This document shows positions 15,967 through 25,300 of a stretch of 26,453 nt of DNA, piece by piece. Source of the stretch: Flammeovirgaceae bacterium UBA6059 (GTDB taxonomy: Bacteria; Bacteroidota; Bacteroidia; Cytophagales; Cyclobacteriaceae). The notes below the pieces were generated by a model. The model was given only the letters and a program-made list of their open reading frames with translations, made no database searches and was not told the DNA's origin. How positions within the stretch are numbered: the stretch's first letter is position 1; each line of letters starts with the position of its first letter. The stretch lies in contig DIYH01000033.1 in assembly GCA_002435755.1 (NCBI GenBank), positions 1 to 26,453 on the forward strand. Direction: 5' to 3'. The translations under genes and the position numbers were made by a program.

Positions 15967-18900
15967 ATGAGATCATTAATATCCATCCTATTAGCTATTG
16001 TTTTTTCGTCTTCACTTTCTTTCGCTCAGACTGGGCCTTACGTTTCGGGGTTTGATAAGAAGGTCGCTACCGTAAATGATACCGTAGTTATCTCCGGACT
16101 TAACTTCAGCAGCAATGCTTCAGATATGCAGGTAAACTTCGGAGGAGGTATTGCGGAGATTGTATCGTCCAGTGAATCGACCATAAAAGCACTCGTGCCA
16201 ACAACAGCTACCTACGGACCCATTGTGGTAACTAACCTGACGACAGGGCTTTCCGGATACTCTCCAAACAACTTCTTTATGTCCTTCGGTGAAGCAGAAT
16301 ATTCGGCTACTGGCCTGCGACCACTCATTGACTTCCCTACCGGTCAAAAGGCTACCTACGACTTGTGTGCTTGCGACTTTAACAATGACGGGCTCAACGA
16401 TATTGCCGTTACTAATTCAGAGTTGCCTAATGCAGGGCAAACTCAAGTGAATGTTTTTGTTAATAACTCTACGGTAGGCGCACCAGCATTTGATCGGATA
16501 GATTTCTCCTTGTTTTCAGGTAATGATCTTCCTTCAATCAATACCATATGCGGTGATCTTGATGGTGATGGGATAGCTGAATTGATCTACACTGACGAAA
16601 GCAGTAACGTTTCCGGAAGAGCTCCCAACAATATTTATATCTTCAGTCCTACGATTGGTTCGAGTTTGTCATTTACAAGTCGACAAACCCTTCAACTACC
16701 CAATCAGGATAACGGTGATATAAGGAGTTCACGTAGAGTTGCTATGAATGATCTAGACGGTGATGGATTTCCTGAGTTGGTTGTTACGAGTCAGGCGGAC
16801 CCTTTCGTTTTCATCTTTGAAAATACTTCTCAGCAAGGAGTCTTGAGTTTTCAAGATTCACCAATTGAGCTAAGAGTCGATGATGCGAGCCTTGCACTAC
16901 TAGGCTTAGATATCGCTGATCTCAATAATGATGGGTTGCCTGAAATTCTCGTCACTCAGTTCGAATCACCAAATTTCTTCTTTTTTCGGAACAGGAGCGT
17001 ACCCGAAAGTATCAGTTTCGACGCTTCTACCACAGTTCAGGCTACTGGTAGTTTTCGTAATCTTAAGGCTGGCGATTTCAATGGTGATAACAGGAAAGAT
17101 GTTGCTCTGACAAATTCTGTTGGAAATAGTGTTGAAATCATTTTGAATGAAAGTTCTATTCAAAACATCGCTTTCTCATCAGCATTCGAGTTCAGCGTCA
17201 ATGATGCACCTTGGGGGCTCGATTTTGGAGATCTCAACGGAGATGGTCTTCTTGATATAGCAGTGAGCTCTTTATCAATAATCGACTTGGCCGTTACAAC
17301 TCTCATCAACACAACCAGCTCCGATCAACTTAGCTTTGACAGAGTTGACAAAAGTGTTAACAGTAACAGTCGGAACATCAAAATAAGCGACCTGGATAAT
17401 GATGGAAGAGTAGACATGGCGTTTACTGGCATTTCATTGGCCGATATGTCGGTCCTATTGAACAAAAACTGTATTACTCCCACTATCCGCCCAGAGTCCA
17501 GTACCGTTTGCTCAGGCACACCTTTAGTGCTGGAAACCGTGAGAACTGCTACCGGCACATATACCTGGTTCCGTGACGGTCAGGAGATTTCGGGAGCCTC
17601 AGAACATAGACTCAGCGTCACTCAATCAGGAAGCTACACGGTTCAGCTTACAATGGATGGCACAGGGTGTAGTATATTGAGCACACCATCAGTCATCAAT
17701 ATTGCGCCTGGAACCAGCGTACGTCCCGTTATTAACCCTGTAGGACCAACTTGTCTCGGTGAAACCATTACTTTACAAAGCTCCACTTCCGGAACAACTT
17801 TTACCTGGAGAGGGCCTGACGGATTTCTAGAAACTGGAAATCCTGTGTTAATCGATGACTTCAATGCAAATAAAGCAGGTACCTATTACTTGTCCATTCA
17901 AACTGGGAACTGCACTTCTGCAGAGACTTCTATCTCGCTTGAATTGTTAAGTGTTCCCATCATTTCGATAGCCACAGATGCCGATGAGCTTGTTTGCGAA
18001 GGAGCAACCGCTAATTTCTCGGTCGCAGATTTCCCAGGGTTCACCTATCAATGGTATGCTGATGGCACTGCCATACCTGGAGCAACAGAGACTAAATTCA
18101 CCGCTAATACCTCCGGTCAATACGCTGCTGAGATCAGAGGTGATAATGGCTGTACTTATCGTACGGAAGCTTTTGATTTTAACCAGGTACCAAGACCTAT
18201 ATCTTCTTTTGATAACCAGGATTCAATTTGCTTCAACGTAGCATTGGCATTTAATGCTACGTCAACTGGCGAAGAGGGGCTTGGCCTAACATATCTATGG
18301 GATTTTGGTGATGGTAGTACCGCTTCAGGCCAGCAGGCCTCTAATACCTATACTTCATCAGGTAATTTTTCAACTACACTCACTACCGGTTATACAGACA
18401 TACCAGGATGTACAACGGATGCCTCCAGTACAGTGGTAGTCACCGATATCCCTGATGTAGAAATAGGTACCCCACAAGGTGCTGTCAAGTGCCCAAGTGA
18501 CTCAGTGTCACTTACCTATCCAAATAACTTTGTAGCCTATCAATGGAATACGGGAGAATCTACGAATTCAATCAGAGTGGGGCAACCAGGAGTATATAAT
18601 GTCACCGCAGTTGATCAATTTGGTTGTAACGTATTTTCGGAGGTCGAAATATCCAATTTCGAAGACTCTGGTCTCATCATTTCCAGTTCGGACAGCAACA
18701 TAGATAGTGATACTATACTATTAGCGGAAGGGCAGAAAAGCGTCAACCTGATGGTATCAGGGGGAGACAGTTTCAGCTGGAGTCCGGAAGACTTAGTAGC
18801 AGATCCGAATGCTTCTATGATCACTATATTCCCGAGGGATGTTAACACATTAATGACCGTGGTTGGTAATGATGCCAATGGTTGTAATGAATCAGCATCT

Positions 18901-19194
18901 ATAAGGATACTCAATCAATTTGTAATCGCAAGAACGTCCTTCTCTCCTAACGGAGACGGCATAGGTAATGACTGCTGGGAAATAACAAATACCAGTGATC
19001 TGTCGGGTTGTACCGTATCAGTTTTTGACAGTCGTGGAAGGAACCTTACCGTAGTAGATTCACCATTTATCGAAGATTGTGTTTGGGATGGAACGTTTGA
19101 AGGAACACCTGTTCCTCCAGGGGTTTATTACTTCGTTATGAGTTGCTCAGACTCACAGTTCAGCCAGAGTGGCAGCATCATGCTCGCCAGATAG
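15967..19194 (+). CDS. T9SS-secreted surface protein with IPT/TIG, seven FG-GAP repeats, PKD and type B sorting domain
   Basis: This 1075-residue protein has a signal peptide (MRSLISILLAIVFSSSLSFA), then an IPT/TIG-like domain (about 22-105: VVISGLNFSS, STIKALVPTTATYGPIVV). Residues about 130-500 hold seven FG-GAP/VCBS repeats with calcium-type loops (FNNDGLNDIAV, LDGDGIAELIY, LDGDGFPELVV, LNNDGLPEILV, FNGDNRKDVAL, LNGDGLLDIAV, LDNDGRVDMAF), the number needed for one integrin-like propeller. Ig-like modules with SGTYTV-type strands follow, then a PKD domain near 745-835 (YLWDFGDGSTASG). The end is a gliding-motility-associated (type B) C-terminal domain: SFSPNGDGIGNDCWEI, VFDSRGRNL, WDGTFEG, PPGVYYFVM. 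This signal directs T9SS export and surface attachment. It carries four cysteines (C1003, C1015, C1038, C1060). Co-transcription with the PorP-SPOR gene 13 bp upstream suggests they are a matched pair. Ligand unknown. Confidence 0.92.
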   Translation: MRSLISILLAIVFSSSLSFAQTGPYVSGFDKKVATVNDTVVISGLNFSSNASDMQVNFGGGIAEIVSSSESTIKALVPTTATYGPIVVTNLTTGLSGYSPNNFFMSFGEAEYSATGLRPLIDFPTGQKATYDLCACDFNNDGLNDIAVTNSELPNAGQTQVNVFVNNSTVGAPAFDRIDFSLFSGNDLPSINTICGDLDGDGIAELIYTDESSNVSGRAPNNIYIFSPTIGSSLSFTSRQTLQLPNQDNGDIRSSRRVAMNDLDGDGFPELVVTSQADPFVFIFENTSQQGVLSFQDSPIELRVDDASLALLGLDIADLNNDGLPEILVTQFESPNFFFFRNRSVPESISFDASTTVQATGSFRNLKAGDFNGDNRKDVALTNSVGNSVEIILNESSIQNIAFSSAFEFSVNDAPWGLDFGDLNGDGLLDIAVSSLSIIDLAVTTLINTTSSDQLSFDRVDKSVNSNSRNIKISDLDNDGRVDMAFTGISLADMSVLLNKNCITPTIRPESSTVCSGTPLVLETVRTATGTYTWFRDGQEISGASEHRLSVTQSGSYTVQLTMDGTGCSILSTPSVINIAPGTSVRPVINPVGPTCLGETITLQSSTSGTTFTWRGPDGFLETGNPVLIDDFNANKAGTYYLSIQTGNCTSAETSISLELLSVPIISIATDADELVCEGATANFSVADFPGFTYQWYADGTAIPGATETKFTANTSGQYAAEIRGDNGCTYRTEAFDFNQVPRPISSFDNQDSICFNVALAFNATSTGEEGLGLTYLWDFGDGSTASGQQASNTYTSSGNFSTTLTTGYTDIPGCTTDASSTVVVTDIPDVEIGTPQGAVKCPSDSVSLTYPNNFVAYQWNTGESTNSIRVGQPGVYNVTAVDQFGCNVFSEVEISNFEDSGLIISSSDSNIDSDTILLAEGQKSVNLMVSGGDSFSWSPEDLVADPNASMITIFPRDVNTLMTVVGNDANGCNESASIRILNQFVIARTSFSPNGDGIGNDCWEITNTSDLSGCTVSVFDSRGRNLTVVDSPFIEDCVWDGTFEGTPVPPGVYYFVMSCSDSQFSQSGSIMLAR

Positions 19195-19371
19195 TAGGCC
19201 TAAATAAATTTATATTTTTTATTTATTTAGTACATAAGCCGAAAAAAAATCTAACTTTATTAGCTGGATTACGGGATTTTGGCTAAAATGACTTTTTTGC
19301 CCATGTTGGGTATGGTTACTTGAAATCCCACAATGGTATATATCATTACTAACCTGTACTGAGACTATTAC
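19195..19371. other. 177-bp gap between cargo and giant adhesin genes
   Basis: Beyond the hairpin at its left end (listed separately), this AT-rich gap has a weak 5-bp stem at 19276-19289 (ATTTT-GGCT-AAAAT) followed closely by a run of six T, a possible second weak terminator. TAACTTTA at 19252 loosely resembles a -7 box without a -33 partner. The gap suggests that the giant gene has its own promoter. No small gene was seen. Confidence 0.4.
19200..19230 (+). terminator. AT-rich hairpin after the T9SS cargo gene
   Basis: CTAAATAAAT (19200-19209) and ATTTATTTAG (19221-19230) are exact reverse complements around an 11-nt loop, beginning 5 nt after the cargo stop. The position suggests a terminator or an mRNA 3'-end stabiliser. 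The stem has almost no GC and no T-tract follows it, so strength is doubtful. Confidence 0.35.
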
Positions 19372-22300
19372 ATGGAAAGCTGTAGAAAGGCACTTCTTCT
19401 TATATCATTTTTATCTACTTCAACATTAGCTCTTGCCCAGGAGGACTGTCTCAATGGAGTCGATGACGACAATGATGGATTGATTGATTGTTTTGATGGT
19501 GATTGCGCATTTTCTTCCGATTGTGAAGACTTTTTCTTTGGCAACCCGGTAGTCTGCGGTGAGGACCCTGTTGTACAGGAATTCAAGATAAGGACACAGT
19601 GGGTTTCAGAAGATAGAACAGTAAATAATGCAGCAATGCCTACTGTCGGTGACGTTGACTATGATGGAATACCTGAAGTCATCACCACCAGTCACTTAGA
19701 TCGCTACGTAACCATTCTCAACGGTGCTACCGGAGAAACTAAACACCAGATCACACTACCTTGGGATGTTGAAAATTTCAACGCTATAGGCAATGTCGAT
19801 AGAGACGATTGCGGAGATATTTTTATTGCAAGATTTGGGAACAGGGTCATCAGGAGATATGACTGTGAACTAAACCAAATTTGGGAGGCAAACGCTTCGC
19901 GTAGTGAAGAAGTAGGAACGATGGGACTTGCTGACTTCAACGAAGATGGTACTGCAGAACTGTACTATCGAGATGAAATCATGAATGCTGAAACTGGCAA
20001 TATTATAGTCACAGGTACTAATGCCAATTGGGACCGAAATATCGTATTTGCACCAATTGCGGTAGATATACTTGATGATAGTGAATGTCCCGATTGTTCT
20101 GGTCTTGAGTTGATAGCTGGTAACCTGATCTATGCTGTCAATATTGACGCAGGAACTAAGACGTTAATCAAAGACATGAACGATGTGTTGCCTAATGGTA
20201 GCAAATTCTTCGTAAAATACTTTTCAGGTTGGGGTGGTCGTCAATGGTCCAGTGTATCCGTAGCTGACTTTAACCAGGACGGTCATATGGATGTGCTTGC
20301 ATCGGGCGCTCAAGGTAGCAGCAACACAGGCCGAACGACAATATTCTTCTGGGATGTTTTTAATAATACCGTACTGACCTATACTGATCCTAGCAACAAC
20401 CACGTGCGAGGTACTGGTAGAATTAACATAGCCGACGTGGATGGTGATGGTGGCCTTAATGCCAGTTACGTATCAAACCAAAGACTGTACTCACTGGCAC
20501 TCATGCCCGACCCCAATGGTCCCGGAGAAATTCTTGATCGTATTTGGAGAAAGACTATTAAAGAAGGCTCCTCGGGCTTCACAGGTTGTTCGGTCTTTGA
20601 TTTCAATGATGACGGCAAAACTGAGATCGTCTATCGAAGTGAATCTACTTTGATCATCATTGACGGTGTAAACGGTAATACGCGCGTGAGTCTTCCTTGC
20701 GTTTCAAGAACACAAATTGAGTATCCTATTGTCGCAGATGTCGATGGTGATGGCGCCAGCGAGATTTGCCTGGCATGTTTTACGGATGATAATTTCCCTT
20801 TTGACCCTTACGACAATAACTCAAGCTTCGGACAAATAAGGATCTTCGAAGCGGATGAAGGCGAGAACTGGCAGCCTTCGCGATCGGTATGGAATCAGTT
20901 CGGATATTTCAATGTGAATATTAATGACGATTTGACAGTTCCTATCGAAATGCAAGACCATACTGCTGTCTTCTCAACAGATGTATGTACTGATGGTGAA
21001 AACCGAGCATTGAACACCTTCCTAAATCAAGCCCCAATACTTGAAGCTGACGGTTGTCCGGCTTTTGTGACTCCCGAGCTTGCAATAGGAGATAACCTAA
21101 CGATCACTAGTCCACAGTGTCCTTCCGGAGATTTTGAGGTGAGTTTTACTATACAGAACACCGGAGATGTTGAGTTAAGTGGCTTACTGCCTGTCACTTT
21201 CTATGATGGCAATCCTGCTCAATCAGGCAGCATTCGTCTGAACACTGAGCAAGTTGTAGTTTCGAATCTCGATATTTTGCAAACGTTGGACATCACTATG
21301 ATGGTACAAGGGCCTGGAGATGATTTTGAAGTTTACGTTAGTATCAATGATTCCGGTACAAAAACACTCCCCTTCGCAGGTGATGGTGATGGCCCCATAG
21401 CCGAATGTGGTACTACTTCAAATATTGCCCATGGACCGGTGGTTCCTACCCCATTTCCGTTGAGCGTAGAAAAACTTAAAGACAATGAAATATGTGAAGA
21501 CGGCAAACCAAACAACGGTCAAGCTCGTGCTTATTATGAAGGCCCGCTCGGTGGGGATGTTGACGCGCTATGGGTCGAGTCATTTGGAGATCTTCCAAAC
21601 AATCAAAACCCTGATACTGGAGCAACTGCCTGGAGTGCTACTGATGCAACGAATACGGATTATGCAGGTGTCAGAACTAATAGCGGTGGAAAGGCTTTTG
21701 AAGCTACCGATACTGACGGTACAGTTGTTTGGACTTCCGAGGTGATCGATATTTCTGCTTATGCTACTGTAGATCTATCGGCATTGATGAGGGCATCTCC
21801 TAGACAAGAGACTAACAATGACTTCATGAGGGTGACTTACAGGCTCGACGGAGGAGATACTACATTATTCGATGATGGTGAAGGGCGCGGAAGTTTCGGA
21901 CAAAAAATCGTTGAAGCGAATGGTATCTCGGGGAATACGGTTCAAATAGTGGCCTACTTCAGAAATAACGGAAACGATGAAACTTACTTTCTGGATAACG
22001 TTCGTGTGGAAGGCACTACACCTGTAGTCATTGTAGAACAGACCAATGGATTTACATTTTTCTGGTATGAGGGTCCTATGTCTGATCCTACTACATTCGA
22101 TGGCAATGCAGACCATGAAGGCGCATTGTATCCAAATATGGCTGCCGGAACCTATTCTGTATTTGGCATTAACAACGCCGCTTTGTGTTATTCAGACACA
22201 CTTGAAGTTATCATAGATGAGATCGAACCTATATTCGACGAAGATGATATCATAGTAGACGTAACTGATGTGACCAATTGCGACCCTCCGAATGGAGCGG

Positions 22301-25300
22301 TAAGTGCCAGTGTCGATGATGGCATGGGTGGTACCACTACGGACGGCTATACTTTTACATGGTTTGTGGGTAATGACCAAACTGCGAATATTGGTATTTC
22401 ACCTAGTCTGACAGGTTTGACAGCACGGACCTATGCCGTCGAAGTGGAAGACAATCTAACAGGTTGTAAAGTCCGAAAACTTGTGACAGTAAATACAAAC
22501 GAAACTACTCCAGTCCTTGAGTTTGTTTCTAAAACGGACATTACAGATTGTTCTAATCTTACTGCAGGTGAAATTAATGTTAGCGCTGATGGAGGGCAGA
22601 CTTCAGGTTACACCTTTTACTATTACCAGGGCACTACTACAAAAGCCTTAGCAGACTTTGTAGGAGGCGCTACTTATTCTGGTTTGACAGCTGGTCCATA
22701 TGTGGTTGAGGCTATAGCGGATGGAAGTGGTTGCCCTTCGGACACTATCATAGTGACCATCGAAGACCTTACGGATAGTCCCACCCCATCAGCTCAAGTA
22801 AATCAACCAAATACCGGTTGTGATGTTGCTACTGGCGAACTGGAAGCCGATGGAGATGGTATGGGCACTACTGCTGGATTTACTTTTGAGTGGTTCGCAG
22901 GAAGCAATACCTTAGATCAATATAAGTTACCTAACGCTAATGATGATGGTACTCCTATGGCTGGTTCACCATGGATCTTAACAGGGGTTAGAGAAGGAGT
23001 ATATACAGTCAGGGTCACTGATGGCAAGGGTTGCTCTACCGCAATAGAAGTAATGGCAACCGCTGACTTTGAGCTACCCACCTTCGATGATATCAATGAA
23101 CCCTTCGATACGGAAGAGGCCATGACCATCGACGATCAGGGACCTAACTCCAGCGATGGAGGGTATGTAGAAATGCCCCAGATCTTGACCGGTCAAAGCG
23201 CAATGACCATTCAATATTGGGCAAACCTTACCCCTCAAAATTACGCCAATGACCAGCGCATATTTTCAACTGGCAGTACCGGAGAAGGTCAAGTGCTGCT
23301 CTGGTCCGATAATCATGATGGTTTGGCATTTGTTGTTAAGGCTACAGGTGGTGGCAGAGGCCGTATCAATAGTTCATACTCAGCCACAGGCTGGGTACAA
23401 GTGACAGGCACCTGGGATGCAGCAACTGGTGAAATGAAGATGTACGCCAATGGGGTATTGCTCGGTGAGGATAACTACGGTCAGGGTCAAACACTTACGA
23501 CAAGCAACAATAGCTCACGTATGTTAATAGGTCGTGATAACAATGCAGGTTACGGCAAATTTGAAGGTACTATAGATGAGTTTAGGCTTTACAATAGAGT
23601 ATTATCTATCGTTGAAATAAATGAGACACTTTGTACAGAACTGACGGGTAACGAAGCTGGACTTATTGCTTACTACGATTTCAACGATATCACAGATACC
23701 AATGTGCCGGATGTTTCAGGCAATGGCAACAATGGAACATTAATGAACGTCGACCATCCGGGAAATAGCAATAACCAAATATCGTTCCCTACAGCTGACA
23801 TTACCTGCCCTAATACAGGTCTGGGAAACAATACGAGTTGTGACGCTGCTAATCCTAATGGTATTATTGATATAAGTGATAAGATACTTCCAGTAGGTGG
23901 AGATTACACTTTCAGACTTTATGAGGGCTTCAGTACAGCCACACTTTTAGAAGCAAACACAACCGGTATTTTTGAAAACAGAGCTGGCGGTTTTTACACG
24001 GTCACAGTAGAAGATAATGTCACGACTTGTATCACTGTTCCTGCGACAGTTTCGCTTAATGATATTACCGATCTTCCTAATATTATTACTGGTGTCACCA
24101 ATGATATCAGCTGTAACAATATTGGGCTTGGTGAGATTGAGATGACGGTCAGTTCGAATATTGTAGAACCTACCACTGGCTATACTTACGAAATATTTCA
24201 AGGTGCAAATACTGACATTGGTAATCGGTTAGAGATAACCACCACACTTGATGGTTCGGTACCTTATCTTTTTGATAGTCTTGCAGATGGCATTTACCGT
24301 ATTCGAGTCACGAACAATGATCTCACCTGTTTCAGTACAACCGATGTACTCTTGGATGATGTATCCCTACCTCCTACTATAAGAAGCACGAGAATATCTC
24401 CTAACACATCTTGTGGCGAATCTAACAATGGAGTGATCACAGTGTCCGGAATCAATGATTTGGGCACAGCGTACCCCAATGATCCAAATGTCACTGATGA
24501 TGTGGAGTTGGATAGCCTTTTCAACTTTGCATGGTTTAGTGGCTCTTTAGCAGATTCTGCCAATTTGATTTTGGAACTCGATAATACAACTCCTTATGAT
24601 AGTGTAAGTCTTAACCTGTCATTGGTTCCTAGTTCTCTTTACAGTGCAGATGGTAAGTATACAGTCATTGCTTTTAGTGACTCCACAGGTTGTTTCTCGA
24701 GCCCTACCACAAGAACCATCCAAACGATTCAAGTTTTTCCTGATGTGTTTACTGATCAAGTCAGTGTTAATACTTCTTGTAATGCTACATTAGCTGATGG
24801 TCAGGCGAGTGCATTCGTACTCGATCCTTTATCTACTGATCCTTCTGACCCTAATAGCAGATTTTTTGAGGAAGATGGCTATTTGTTCAGATGGTATTCG
24901 GACAATACACTTTCTTCAGATCCTGATAGTGCAGCACTAGGTTATCTCAATGCAAGTAATCGAGTTGGTGTAGGTGATACGGTAGGCGGACTGGAAAGCA
25001 CTACTTATTATGTTGAGGTTACGGACAGTTCATCTCTATGCGTTACTGTTGGCAACATCACTATTGGTTCTATGCCTACTCAACCAGCCTTGTCTCTTAA
25101 TGGTAATTCCATGGACAATACTGCTTGTGGTCTCGGCGTAAATGGGTTGATTGAAGTAGATGTCAGTCTAAATGGTAATCCCGTGACTGATTTCACAGGT
25201 TACACTTTTACATGGTACGAAGGAAATGGTACAGCTGGTGCCAACTATACCACAGGTGATCCGGCAACAAATGGTTCGAATCCTGTGGTCAATAACAATA

